This document shows, in pieces, positions 37,436-46,918 of a stretch of 64,000 bases of DNA. Below the pieces are notes generated by a model, which saw only the letters and a program-made list of their open reading frames with translations, searched no databases and was not told where the DNA came from. Positions within the stretch are counted from its first letter, which is position 1, and every line of letters begins with the position of its first letter. The translations under genes were made by a program, and so were the position numbers. The DNA comes from Nonlabens dokdonensis DSW-6 (GTDB taxonomy: Bacteria > Bacteroidota > Bacteroidia > Flavobacteriales > Flavobacteriaceae): NCBI RefSeq assembly GCF_000332115.1, contig NC_020156.1, positions 3,845,501 through 3,909,500 of the forward strand, in the 5' to 3' direction.

Positions 37436-40400
37436 TTATTCCTTAATAAACCTCACCGATTTTTTGTTTTCTCCACTTTGAATGTTCAATATATACACTC
37501 CAGATGGTAAATCCTGTACATTAATTTGTGGAGCATCAGTAATAACATTTTCCATTACGGATTGTCCTAACAAATTAAATACAGTCAATTTATTAATGAC
37601 CACGTCAGCTCTTACAAATAGAGTTTGAGCCACTGGGTTAGGATAGATTACTAATTCCGCTTTCGCGAAAGCGTCATCATTACTAGCCGTACTGTCAATG
37701 GTAAAATTGTCGATAAAAAAGTCGACATCTTCAGTATCTGCAACTGTCCCTCTTGAAGACCAAAAAGCCATTTGGACAACGCCTGAATAAGCAGCTAAAT
37801 CTACAACCTCTTGTTGTCCGGTATGACTTACAGCGCTAGCAGCATTCCAAGTAATCAAATTATTCCAAGTTGAACCGCCATCGCTTGTTATTAACATTTG
37901 AATTTCATCATCACTTCCAAAATTAGAAGCATTAGGACCTGCGAATTCAGTCAATGCAACATTAAAAGTTGCTCTATAACCGTGACTAGTTGCTCCTAAA
38001 TCAAAAGAAGGTGAAACTAACCAATCGTTGTGAACGGAAGCATCATCATATAGATTAATCTTAGCAGACATGGTATTTACATGAGGAGTCGTATTTGCCC
38101 AATCATCAGAAGTCCAAGCACCATTATTACCATTAGGACCAGTAACAATATCGGTATCATTACCTTCACTCCAACAGTTTCCTGGGAAAGTAGAAAAATC
38201 ATTACCAGGTGTTGTAGCGGTACCATAAGGTAAACTGAATACATCACAAGGAGTCGAGAAAGTAAGAGGCCCTTCCCAATCTGAGAAATCACCCATTCCA
38301 CAATCAGATCTTACGTAAACATCATAAGTTGTTTCTGAAGATAATCCTGAAAGAACTTGCGGATTTGTTGCTGTCAAATTCTCAAAAATAGCACCTGCCG
38401 TACCTTGTGCAACCCCAGTAGGTTGTACCTCAACTTGCCAAACAGTAGCACTTCCTGTCTCATTCCATGAAAAATTAGCCGACGTAGGTTGAACCATATC
38501 AACTGCAAGCATATCCGGTTTAGGACATGATGGTCTATCTTCAAAATTCACATCGTCTATATACATTCTCCATCCATCAATAGAAGATGGAGGTATTCTA
38601 AAGGCCACATTTACATTACCGGTATAAGCGGAAAGATCAATCACCTGCTCCATATAAGTGGTATTGCTGTATTGAGCAGCAGGTAATAATGTTACCGTAA
38701 AATCTGCTGCTCCAGCACCAGTAGTTGACAGTAAGACTTCCATATTATTAGGCTCAAATGAACTTTGAACTCTATACTGATATCTTAATTGTTGATTACC
38801 AGTTAATGTAATCGTTGGAGATACTAAGTAATCGTCATCACTACCTCCATTGAAGTCAGTATTAATAACAGCTACTTGATCACCTTCAAAAGGATTTTGA
38901 GCATAATTTAGATCCCACGCATCACCATCACCATTAGCATCAATAACAGACCAACAGTTCTCTGTAGTACTTGCAGAGTTAAAACCTTCTTGGTAAGGAG
39001 AAGGAATAGGATCACATTGCGTATTAAAAACAGCAGCAGCCGAAAGAACGCTTGGATCTCCAGAACAATCAAAGGATACGTATGCTTCATAACAAGTTCC
39101 AGAAACTAATCCTGAAATATTAAAAGGATTAGAAGTGGCGGTAACTGTAACCGCATTAGGATCCATAGTTCCAGGCACAAAACCACAAGGACCATACTCA
39201 ATCGTTACTCCAGTAGCAAGTGGCTCAGCTGCCCAACTAATGTCTGCTGAGTTTGCTTGCACTGCGCTCGCAGCTACCATTAAAGGATCTGGACACGTTG
39301 GGATATCTTCTACAACTACATCATCGATATATACTCTCCATCCATCAAGTGCAGTAGGAGGAATTCTCCAAGCAATATAAACTGGACCTGAAAATGCAGA
39401 TAAATCAATCGTTTGTTCCATATATGAAGTATTGGCATACTGAGCAACTGGTAATAGAACGTTAGTAAAATCTGCTGGAGCTAAACCTGTAGTTGACAAC
39501 AATACTTCCATGTTATTAGGTTCAAAAGAACTTTGAACACGATATTGATAAATCAATCTTTGACCTGCTGCAGTAAGATTTATTTGAGGAGAGATTAAAT
39601 AATCATCATCCACACCACCATTAAAATCGGTATTAATTGCAGCTGACTGATCACCTTCAAATGCATTAAATGCATAATCTAGATCCCACTGATCGCCGTC
39701 TCCATTTTCATCCAATACTGTCCAACATTGTTGTGTAGTACTATTTGCATTAAAGCCTTCTTGAAATGGTACGTCAAATGCAAGACATTGAGTACAAAAA
39801 TTACCAGCTGCTGACCATGGACTAAATCCTGAAGTAGGACAAGCAGATCTTACATAATAATCGTAACATAATCCTGGAGTCAATCCTGTTAATGTAAATG
39901 GATTAGAACTCGCGGCAACTAAAGTTCCCGACCCTAAAACAAATCCAGGAGCGCCGTACTCTATTTCCCAACTAGTCGCCGTTCCACGTTCTGTAAACCC
40001 AATATCAATAGTTGTAGTTGTAGCAGCAGTTGCTGTTAACATAACAGGTTCATCACAAGCTGGTGTCACCTCAAATCGAACATTATCAATGTACATTCTC
40101 CATCCATCTGTTGTTGTTGTAGGTATTCTCCATGCTACGTAAACATCTCCCGTGTATGCTGATAAGTCGATGATCTCTTCCATGTAAGTTGTGTTAGAGT
40201 AAGTTGCCACTGGTAAGAGAACAGTTGTAAAATCAGCAACTGAATTACCTGTTGTAGAAATCAACACTTCCATATCATCTGGCTCTCCAGCACTTTGCAC
40301 TCTATAATCATATCTCAATCGATCTACACCTGTAAGAGTTATAGCTGGAGAAATAAGATAATCATCGTTATTTCCTCCATTAAAATCTGTGTTTATGGCG

Positions 40401-43258
40401 GCCACTTCATCTCCTTCACTTGTATTGAAACCATAATTCAAATCCCATTGATCACCATCACCATTTTCATCAATAACGGTCCAGCAATCTTGAGTTGAGC
40501 TTGTTGAATTAAAACCTTCTGTAAAAGGCACCGTAAAAGCAACACAATTCGTTCTTCCAGAAGTAGGACCTGTCCATAAACTTTCATCACCTATAGCACA
40601 AACTGCTCTTAGATAGAAATCAAATGGTGTGTTTTCTGTTAGACCAGGGATTGTAAAAGGATTTGTTGTTGCTGGAACTACGGTACCAGTTCCTTGAGCA
40701 GCACCTGGAGTTACATATTCTATTTCCCAAGCAGTTTCTGATCCTCCATTGGTCCATGAAAGAGTAATACTATCTGAAGTAGTAGAATCAACAGTTAATC
40801 CTAAAGGTGCTGGACAATCTGGTGCTTCATTAATTGTAATATTATCTATAGCAATATCAGACTCAAAGTCATTGCCTCTTGTTGCTTTAAAAATAACCTG
40901 AAAGGTTTGACCTGAAAAGGCATTCAACGCGACATTTAAATTCAAAAACGGATCTGTATCATTAGCTTGTTGCTGTCCAGTCAGTGTTGCTACAACAGTA
41001 TCTGTTCCTCCTGCTCTTACTATCACTTCTAACGAACCCATATCGTCACCTGTCATATGGTAGTCAAATCCTACTGCAGGAATGGTTAAAGCACTTGAAT
41101 CAAATAGAGGCGTTGACAGCTCTGCCACTGCCCCATTAGTTCCACTACTTCCTTCAGCGTAGAAATATACTCCAGTTGCAACAGAAGGGTCTGGACCAGT
41201 ATTTCCAGAGGCAGTCTGAGATGCTGGGGCTACTACCCAAAAGTAATTACTATTTATAGCAGAATAACAATTTTCTAGAACAAAGGCATCTCCAACTACA
41301 GGAAAATTATTAGTTGTAGGTGTGAAGTTCATTTCAAAATCTTCAGAATAAGGCGCAATTACAGCATCACACTGAGTAGTCCCACTAATCGGACCTACAA
41401 CTGAGCTTTCATCACCAGGACCACATATTGCTGTGATATAAAAATCATAAGTAGTGTTTTGAGTTAAACCTGTTACACTAAACGGATTTGTCATTGCACT
41501 AACGGTAGTACCCATTCCAGGTGTAAAGCCTGGAGCACCGTATTCGATGTTCCATTGCGTTTCAGTTCCGCCATTGGTCCATGATAAATCTACCGTTGTA
41601 TTGGTAGAACTATCAAACATTAAATCAGCTGGCGCTGGACAAGTAGGAGGCAATCCACAAGTTACGTTTGCGATAAATCCATCTCTTTGCACACTTCCAT
41701 CTGATTGAAAAACAAAAGTTAAACAACCTGATGGTAAACTTCCTATAAGTAGTTCACCAACTAAATCTCCCGTACCAGACGTAGTGTCCCAACACCATTC
41801 TGTTCCTCCACCAGGTGGATTAATAGTAGGGGCGTTCGTATCTGGACCGTTATAAACCGTAAGGCCGTCAAAACAACCAGTACCAGAGTCTTCTAACACA
41901 AATTCAATAAAATCTACATAAACAACATCTCCAGCATTATCTGGACATACTGTATAAGTGATATCTTCATCTGGAGAATAAGTTCCTGTTGTTCCTCCAC
42001 TATCAACTAATTGATCACCGTTACAGTAATCTGCAGGAGTTAATACCGTATCACACACTGGTGTAGATCTATCCATAGGTCCACAAACAGCGGTAATACA
42101 TACTTCATAACTCGTTCCCGAAAGTAAGCCGGTAATTGTTGTTGGAATCGTTAGTGTAGTGACAGTTGTGCCAGTACCAGGCGTCAACGGAGCAACACCA
42201 TATTCTATTTCCCATTCGGTTTCAGTTCCACCAGCTACCCAATCAACATCAATACTAGTCTGACTAATATTTGAAAAAGTAACTCCTGTAATATTAGGGC
42301 AAGATTGTAAAGTTGAGGCAGTGTAAGCTGCTGACCATGAACTAAAATCTCCCATACCACAATCGATTCTCACATAAAAGTCATAGGTAGTATTTGGAAT
42401 AAGACCTGTAACATCAGCAAAAGGTGCGGTAACTCCAGTTATAGTTGTGCCACCGTTTCCTAATGTGTAAGGAGATGGCCCATATTCTATTTCGAAATTT
42501 GTTGAAGTATTTCCATTTGCATCCCAAGTAAAAGGTATTGAAGTTGCGGTAGTTGGTAATGGTGCAAACGCACTTGGCATAGGGCAAGAAGGCGTTGTGG
42601 TAAATGTTACTGGCCCTTGATTACTGCTTATATCACCCATTCCACAATCTGCTCTAACATAAACGTCATAATCAGTTTCTGACATTAGTCCACTAATAGG
42701 CCATGGATTTGCAGTTGCATTTACAGTAGTACCAGAACCTGGTGTAAAGCCTACAGGCCCATACTCAACTTCCCAAGCTGTCTCAGTACCAGTAGCTGTC
42801 CAACCTATTTCAGCACCATCTGCCGTAATATTATTAGTTGTAAGCATAGTAACTGCAAAACACGTTGGACAAGTTGCTGTTCCCGTAAATATATCCATCA
42901 TTGATGGTTGATTTATCGGAGAAGCATAAACTTCTATACCTTCTGAATCTAATAGTCTAAAACTACCGTCACCAGGAAAAAAAGTTGCCCGATAATCGAT
43001 ACTCAATGCATCTGCATCATTTACTGTTATCGTATAATTTTCAACTACAGGCATGTTTGCAACTGGAGAAGGATCTAGAACTAAATAGGTAGTAGTCACA
43101 CCTGCTACAGTCACATCAACACCAGTATTAGCTGCTAAGTTATCTCCAGAATCCCAATCGTTTCCGAAGTTATCCGTTAACTCTAGTGTATAGTCACATT
43201 GCGCAAAGGCAAAAGTTGTAACAAAAAACACTAAAAGAAGTGGTAATAGTTTTTTCAT
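37436..43258 (-). CDS. Giant modular surface protein, paralogue, with CUB-like domain and T9SS type A sorting domain
   Basis: A 1940-aa exported protein. A signal peptide (1-19, ending AFAQ) is followed by the same opening module as its neighbour (about 20-115) and Fn3-like domains. A CUB-like domain lies at about 400-540 (VDSGGTTGTYSPDEDITYTV, CFDGLTVYNG, GFIANVTCG). One module at about 633-816 is shared with the 2601-aa protein. Three near-identical jellyroll modules lie at about 909-1066, 1163-1322 and 1419-1579 (DCWTVIDENGDGDQWDLNY, AINTDFNGG, RMYIDNV). The penultimate module (about 1673-1856) matches that of the neighbour. The type A sorting tail follows (IYPNPVAQTL, LPSGVYILNIQSG). The palindrome at 37658-37673 encodes DAFAKAEL at the start of that tail. 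Likely a surface adhesin. Confidence 0.9.
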   Translation of the reverse strand: MKKLLPLLLVFFVTTFAFAQCDYTLELTDNFGNDWDSGDNLAANTGVDVTVAGVTTTYLVLDPSPVANMPVVENYTITVNDADALSIDYRATFFPGDGSFRLLDSEGIEVYASPINQPSMMDIFTGTATCPTCFAVTMLTTNNITADGAEIGWTATGTETAWEVEYGPVGFTPGSGTTVNATANPWPISGLMSETDYDVYVRADCGMGDISSNQGPVTFTTTPSCPMPSAFAPLPTTATSIPFTWDANGNTSTNFEIEYGPSPYTLGNGGTTITGVTAPFADVTGLIPNTTYDFYVRIDCGMGDFSSWSAAYTASTLQSCPNITGVTFSNISQTSIDVDWVAGGTETEWEIEYGVAPLTPGTGTTVTTLTIPTTITGLLSGTSYEVCITAVCGPMDRSTPVCDTVLTPADYCNGDQLVDSGGTTGTYSPDEDITYTVCPDNAGDVVYVDFIEFVLEDSGTGCFDGLTVYNGPDTNAPTINPPGGGTEWCWDTTSGTGDLVGELLIGSLPSGCLTFVFQSDGSVQRDGFIANVTCGLPPTCPAPADLMFDSSTNTTVDLSWTNGGTETQWNIEYGAPGFTPGMGTTVSAMTNPFSVTGLTQNTTYDFYITAICGPGDESSVVGPISGTTQCDAVIAPYSEDFEMNFTPTTNNFPVVGDAFVLENCYSAINSNYFWVVAPASQTASGNTGPDPSVATGVYFYAEGSSGTNGAVAELSTPLFDSSALTIPAVGFDYHMTGDDMGSLEVIVRAGGTDTVVATLTGQQQANDTDPFLNLNVALNAFSGQTFQVIFKATRGNDFESDIAIDNITINEAPDCPAPLGLTVDSTTSDSITLSWTNGGSETAWEIEYVTPGAAQGTGTVVPATTNPFTIPGLTENTPFDFYLRAVCAIGDESLWTGPTSGRTNCVAFTVPFTEGFNSTSSTQDCWTVIDENGDGDQWDLNYGFNTSEGDEVAAINTDFNGGNNDDYLISPAITLTGVDRLRYDYRVQSAGEPDDMEVLISTTGNSVADFTTVLLPVATYSNTTYMEEIIDLSAYTGDVYVAWRIPTTTTDGWRMYIDNVRFEVTPACDEPVMLTATAATTTTIDIGFTERGTATSWEIEYGAPGFVLGSGTLVAASSNPFTLTGLTPGLCYDYYVRSACPTSGFSPWSAAGNFCTQCLAFDVPFQEGFNANSTTQQCWTVLDENGDGDQWDLDYAFNAFEGDQSAAINTDFNGGVDDDYLISPQINLTAAGQRLIYQYRVQSSFEPNNMEVLLSTTGLAPADFTNVLLPVAQYANTSYMEQTIDLSAFSGPVYIAWRIPPTALDGWRVYIDDVVVEDIPTCPDPLMVAASAVQANSADISWAAEPLATGVTIEYGPCGFVPGTMDPNAVTVTATSNPFNISGLVSGTCYEAYVSFDCSGDPSVLSAAAVFNTQCDPIPSPYQEGFNSASTTENCWSVIDANGDGDAWDLNYAQNPFEGDQVAVINTDFNGGSDDDYLVSPTITLTGNQQLRYQYRVQSSFEPNNMEVLLSTTGAGAADFTVTLLPAAQYSNTTYMEQVIDLSAYTGNVNVAFRIPPSSIDGWRMYIDDVNFEDRPSCPKPDMLAVDMVQPTSANFSWNETGSATVWQVEVQPTGVAQGTAGAIFENLTATNPQVLSGLSSETTYDVYVRSDCGMGDFSDWEGPLTFSTPCDVFSLPYGTATTPGNDFSTFPGNCWSEGNDTDIVTGPNGNNGAWTSDDWANTTPHVNTMSAKINLYDDASVHNDWLVSPSFDLGATSHGYRATFNVALTEFAGPNASNFGSDDEIQMLITSDGGSTWNNLITWNAASAVSHTGQQEVVDLAAYSGVVQMAFWSSRGTVADTEDVDFFIDNFTIDSTASNDDAFAKAELVIYPNPVAQTLFVRADVVINKLTVFNLLGQSVMENVITDAPQINVQDLPSGVYILNIQSGENKKSVRFIKE
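37658..37673. repeat. Palindrome copy 8 (16 bp), in the 1940-aa gene
   Basis: CGCTTTCGCGAAAGCG, read on the minus strand as AFAKA in the linker just before the sorting domain. Confidence 0.97.
38520..40560 (-). repeat. Three direct repeats of about 765 bp in the 1940-aa gene
   Basis: Equivalent points (before the shared word TTCTCCATCCATC) lie near 38522, 39291 and 40052, giving a period of about 760-770 bp. Each unit encodes one jellyroll module plus one Fn3-like domain. The nucleotide similarity is obvious by eye, so recent duplication or gene conversion is likely. Confidence 0.75.
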
Positions 43259-43363
43259 GTTATTTATTTAAATTAATTGATCCGACCAATATATGATTAT
43301 TGTATCAATTAACTAAATATTAAGACATCAACTTTACCTAGCAAATGAGATTTTAACAGTTCT

Positions 43364-43379
43364 CGCTTTCGCGAAAGCG
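43364..43379. repeat. Palindrome copy 9 (16 bp), intergenic
   Basis: CGCTTTCGCGAAAGCG between the 1940-aa gene start and the fabI terminator. It is one of two non-coding copies. Confidence 0.97.
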
Positions 43380-43384
43380 TACAT

Positions 43385-43415
43385 AAAAAAAGCCCTATCG
43401 CATAGATAAGGCTTG
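43385..43415 (-). terminator. Terminator of fabI
   Basis: Minus-strand hairpin AAGCCTTATC / GATAGGGCTT (one mismatch) with a T-run, 24 bp past the fabI stop. It is directly followed by palindrome copy 9. Confidence 0.75.
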
Positions 43416-43438
43416 TAATTGAATGAAAATAAACAGTT

Positions 43439-44245
43439 TTAGAACTTCTCGATTACTTCTTGACTCACACCTGTATTAGAAAAACCTCCGTCGTGAAACA
43501 GATTTTGCATGGTTACTTTTTTAGTGTAGTCAGAAAAAAGTGTTACCGTATATTCTGCACAATCTTGAGCCGTTGCGTTTCCTAAAGGACTCATCTTCTC
43601 TGCATAGCTCAAGAAGCCATCAAATCCTTTAACACCACTACCTGCTGTTGTAGGCGTAGGAGATTGAGAGATCGTATTGACTCTTACTTTTTTATCTTTT
43701 CCAAAGAAATATCCAAAGCTACGAGCAATAGATTCTAGATATGCCTTGTTATCTGCCATGTCATTGTAATCTGGGAAGGTACGTTGAGCCGCCATATAAG
43801 TTAACGCAACGATACTACCCCATTCATTCATTGCATCATTTTTATGTAAAGTTTGCATTACCTTATGAAAAGATACTGCACTTACATCCCAACCCTTCTC
43901 TGTGTATTTGTAGTTTTGGTCTGTATAATGATTCCCTTTACGTACGTTAACGCTCATTCCTATAGAATGAAGAACAAAATCTAGTTTACCGCCTAAGATC
44001 TCTACAGATTTAGCTACTAAGTTTTCAAGATCTTCAATACTAGTTGCATCTGCAGGGATGATTTCACTACCTGTTTTCTTAGCTAGTTCATTTATTTGCC
44101 CCATGCGCATAGCGACTGGCGCGTTAGTAAGAACAAAGGTTGCTCCTTCATCATGAGCTAGTTGTGCTGTTTTCCAAGCAATAGAGTTTTCATCTAACGC
44201 TCCAAAAATAATTCCGCGTTTTCCTTTTAAAAGATTGTAAGCCAT
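43439..44245 (-). CDS. fabI: Enoyl-[acyl-carrier-protein] reductase (NADH)
   Basis: SDR-type enzyme that reduces trans-2-enoyl-ACP in each round of fatty-acid elongation. At 268 aa it opens with LKGKRGIIFGALDENSIAW, the FabI cofactor-binding loop. LHSIGMS lies near 91. The catalytic pair is Tyr in LTYMAAQR and YNDMADNKAYLES (Tyr-x6-Lys, near 158-165). SQSPTPTTAGSGVKGF is in the substrate loop. The gene has its own TATATTTG -7 element overlapping the recN 3' edge and its own terminator, so it can be expressed independently of the upstream cluster. Confidence 0.95.
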   Translation of the reverse strand: MAYNLLKGKRGIIFGALDENSIAWKTAQLAHDEGATFVLTNAPVAMRMGQINELAKKTGSEIIPADATSIEDLENLVAKSVEILGGKLDFVLHSIGMSVNVRKGNHYTDQNYKYTEKGWDVSAVSFHKVMQTLHKNDAMNEWGSIVALTYMAAQRTFPDYNDMADNKAYLESIARSFGYFFGKDKKVRVNTISQSPTPTTAGSGVKGFDGFLSYAEKMSPLGNATAQDCAEYTVTLFSDYTKKVTMQNLFHDGGFSNTGVSQEVIEKF

Positions 44246-44262
44246 AGTTATTGATTAGATCG

Positions 44263-44270
44263 CAAATATA
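44263..44270 (-). promoter_or_regulatory. -7 element of fabI
   Basis: Minus-strand TATATTTG, 17 bp upstream of the ATG at 44245 and immediately after the recN stop. Confidence 0.5.
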
Positions 44271-44275
44271 TAAAA

Positions 44276-45955
44276 CTAATTGAGTAGCGCACGGGCATTT
44301 TCTCTTGCAGCATTTGAAATTTCTCCACCACTCAACATTTGTGCAATTTCTTCTAGACGTGCTGCTGGATCGAGTCGCTCAATACTCGTGTATGTTTTAC
44401 TATTGTCTGATGTTTTTTTAACGATAAGATGATCCTTTCCTGATGCTGCTATTTGAGGTAAGTGAGTAATGGCCATTACTTGCATTTCTCGACTCATTAA
44501 CTTCATAATTTGAGCCATTTGAGTAGCAATAGCACCACTTACTCCTGTATCGATTTCATCAAATATAATGGTAGGCAGTTTTTTACATCTAGAAAGTATG
44601 GATTTGATAGCTAGCATTAATCTCGACAACTCTCCTCCAGAAGCTGCTTTATCTAAGGCTAATAGTTGAGATCCTTTATTTGCAGTAAATACAAACTTAA
44701 TATCATCTACTCCAACAGGACCAAATGTATCCAGCGAGGTTATTTCTACTTTAAATTGAGCATCAGGCATTCCCAATTGATTTACTATAGTGACTACCTC
44801 TTGTTCTAAATTGCTTTTGTGAGCAATTCTCAAAGTTGTAAGCTCTTTACCTAGTTTCTGTAAATTTTTCTTTGCCTCTGCAATGATGGTTTCTTGTTTC
44901 TTGATTTTCTTATCTAGACCTTGCGACTCAAATACTTTATCAGCTAGTTCATCTCTTATTAAGATTAACTTCTCCACCTCATCAACTTGATGTTTTCTAT
45001 ACAAGTTCTCTAACAAGCTCAACAAGTCGTTGATTTGATTCAGTCTTTCTGGATCGGATTCTATTGCGTCCATCTCATGAACAACTTCTTGATGAATATC
45101 TTCTAGCTCAAGTAAAATTGACGAAATTCGATCTTTAAGACTCTCGTAAGTTTTTGAATAATTACTTATTGATTGAAATTTACTTTGAAGACTCCTAAGT
45201 TGATCTAGAATACCTTGATCATCGCTAGAAACCACACTATCAAATTCAGTAAAAACTTCTGTTATACCTTCCACATTGCTCAACTGCTCATTTTCCTCTT
45301 CAAGGTCATTTTGATTAACTTGGTCTAGGTTCGCTTCATCTAATTCTTGAAGTAGAAAGTTATTATAATCCAGTTCTTTAGAAAATTCAATTCCTTTTAG
45401 TTCAAGCACTTTCAATTCTTTTTGAGCCGTTTTAAAAACAAGCAACTCTTCCTGATATTTGTGAAGAAAATATGCAAACGAATTTTCTTTACCTTTAGTT
45501 GCTTCAAGAACAAATGAATTCAATACATCTGTTTGAAAAACATCTTTTGCTAGCTGTAAGGTCTGGTGTTGGGAATGTATATCTATTAATCTTGCACCGA
45601 TGCGGTTCATGACCTGTAAATTAACCGGAGTATCATTAATAAAAGCCCTACTCTTACCAGAAGGAAGTATTTCTCTTCTTAAAAAACTTAGATGATCGTA
45701 ATCTAAATCTGACTCTTCAAACAAGGGTTTCAAATCTAGTTTTGAGATATCAAATTGTGCATCTACAATACATTTACGAGATGTATCTCTTATAGCGCTT
45801 AAGTCTGCTCTATTTCCTAAGATTAAGCCTAATGCTCCTAAAAGAATGGATTTACCAGCACCAGTTTCACCTGTGATCATAGTTAAACCAGACTCTAGCT
45901 CTAATTCTAAAGAATCTATGAGGGCAAAGTTCTCTATTTGAATATGTTTAAGCAA
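44276..45955 (-). CDS. recN: DNA repair protein RecN
   Basis: SMC-like ATPase acting early in double-strand break repair. At 559 aa, the N-terminal ATPase half has FALIDSLELELESGLTMITGETGAGKSIL (Walker A near 30-37). The middle (about 150-370) is a long coiled coil with many Glu and Leu. The C-terminal half has the signature ASGGELSRLMLAIK (near 435), Walker B TIIFDEIDTGVSG (near 463) and the His switch ITHLPQIAA (near 498). ATG start. It lies 60 bp after the DUF4835 gene in the conserved Flavobacteriaceae cluster. Confidence 0.95.
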   Translation of the reverse strand: MLKHIQIENFALIDSLELELESGLTMITGETGAGKSILLGALGLILGNRADLSAIRDTSRKCIVDAQFDISKLDLKPLFEESDLDYDHLSFLRREILPSGKSRAFINDTPVNLQVMNRIGARLIDIHSQHQTLQLAKDVFQTDVLNSFVLEATKGKENSFAYFLHKYQEELLVFKTAQKELKVLELKGIEFSKELDYNNFLLQELDEANLDQVNQNDLEEENEQLSNVEGITEVFTEFDSVVSSDDQGILDQLRSLQSKFQSISNYSKTYESLKDRISSILLELEDIHQEVVHEMDAIESDPERLNQINDLLSLLENLYRKHQVDEVEKLILIRDELADKVFESQGLDKKIKKQETIIAEAKKNLQKLGKELTTLRIAHKSNLEQEVVTIVNQLGMPDAQFKVEITSLDTFGPVGVDDIKFVFTANKGSQLLALDKAASGGELSRLMLAIKSILSRCKKLPTIIFDEIDTGVSGAIATQMAQIMKLMSREMQVMAITHLPQIAASGKDHLIVKKTSDNSKTYTSIERLDPAARLEEIAQMLSGGEISNAARENARALLN

Positions 45956-46015
45956 GGTTTTAAAGCTGTTTAAAGTTAGTACTAATCAAGGATTTGAGAA
46001 GTGCGCATTGAAATA

Positions 46016-46918
46016 TTATACCTTAATGTTACGCCATTTTGACGATTGATTAGGCGCAAGTTTTTGTAAGGTCGTTTTTAAGTCTCTTATATCTATTGAA
46101 GGGCCAGAAGAATAAATACTCATGATCTCGTCAGCTTTTGCATCAAAAAATGTACGTTGCAGCAAACTGTTAGGTCTACGATTGTTCAATTCTTCCAGTT
46201 GCTTGATATAATTCTTAAGTACAATTTTGCCCGCTTTAGGATCTTTGGCAAATGTGTCTAAGCCTTTCAAATGATAAGAATACATCACTTCTCGATACTC
46301 TTTATAAGTTTCAGAAAGCATATCGTCATTTAATCTAAATCTAGAAATCAACCCATCGCTAGGCTTCCATCCAGCTACTCCTTGAGTTCCTTGTGCAAGA
46401 TTCACAATGTTTTGCGCTTCTTCATGAAACGTTTGCCCTCCACGCAGTTCAAAAGTATCTGCATCGATTCCTAATATCGTGTAAACATAATAAGAAAGGA
46501 GAGAGATGAGATTACTTTCAAATTGATTCTCATTATAAAAAAACGGTGCGTATTCTACATATTCAAATGCGATGTCATTATCCTTGTAATTGAAGATAGG
46601 TGATGTGTAAGATGAATTAAAAACAGGACGAGACGCCGATAATTGAAAATTTCCTTTAAATCGATCATTGTCAAAGCTAGTCACTACAAATACTAAGGAT
46701 GCATTGATCTTCTCTTCATCACTATATTTTTGATCGGTCCATTTGGTATTATTTAGAAACTCCTGCATAGAGGTTTCTAGTGTTTTAAAAATACTTTGAT
46801 CAGGTTGCGCCACGTTTTGAGCATTCACCTGAACGGTAAAGTTAAACTCCTGCGCTTGAACAGCAAAAACTGCAAACAAAGCAAGGAGTATGCTATAAAA
46901 CTCTTTGGATAATTTCAT
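46016..46918 (-). CDS. DUF4835 secreted/periplasmic protein
   Basis: A 300-aa protein with a signal peptide (about 1-22, ending VQAQEF). Mature sequence features include FNFTVQVNAQNVAQPDQSIFKTLE, KWTDQKYSDEEKI and the conserved LLSYYVYTILGIDADTFELRGG (near 145). These match the DUF4835 family, found in Bacteroidota next to coaBC and recN. Its function is not established. The start overlaps the 3' end of coaBC by 26 bp, showing co-transcription. Confidence 0.88.
   Translation of the reverse strand: MKLSKEFYSILLALFAVFAVQAQEFNFTVQVNAQNVAQPDQSIFKTLETSMQEFLNNTKWTDQKYSDEEKINASLVFVVTSFDNDRFKGNFQLSASRPVFNSSYTSPIFNYKDNDIAFEYVEYAPFFYNENQFESNLISLLSYYVYTILGIDADTFELRGGQTFHEEAQNIVNLAQGTQGVAGWKPSDGLISRFRLNDDMLSETYKEYREVMYSYHLKGLDTFAKDPKAGKIVLKNYIKQLEELNNRRPNSLLQRTFFDAKADEIMSIYSSGPSIDIRDLKTTLQKLAPNQSSKWRNIKV

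Noticed and set aside
29468..43258. Prophage tail-fibre or horizontally acquired island
   Set aside because: Both genes carry T9SS sorting tails and flavobacterial Fn3/jellyroll modules, have terminators like their neighbours, and no phage or integrase gene is nearby.
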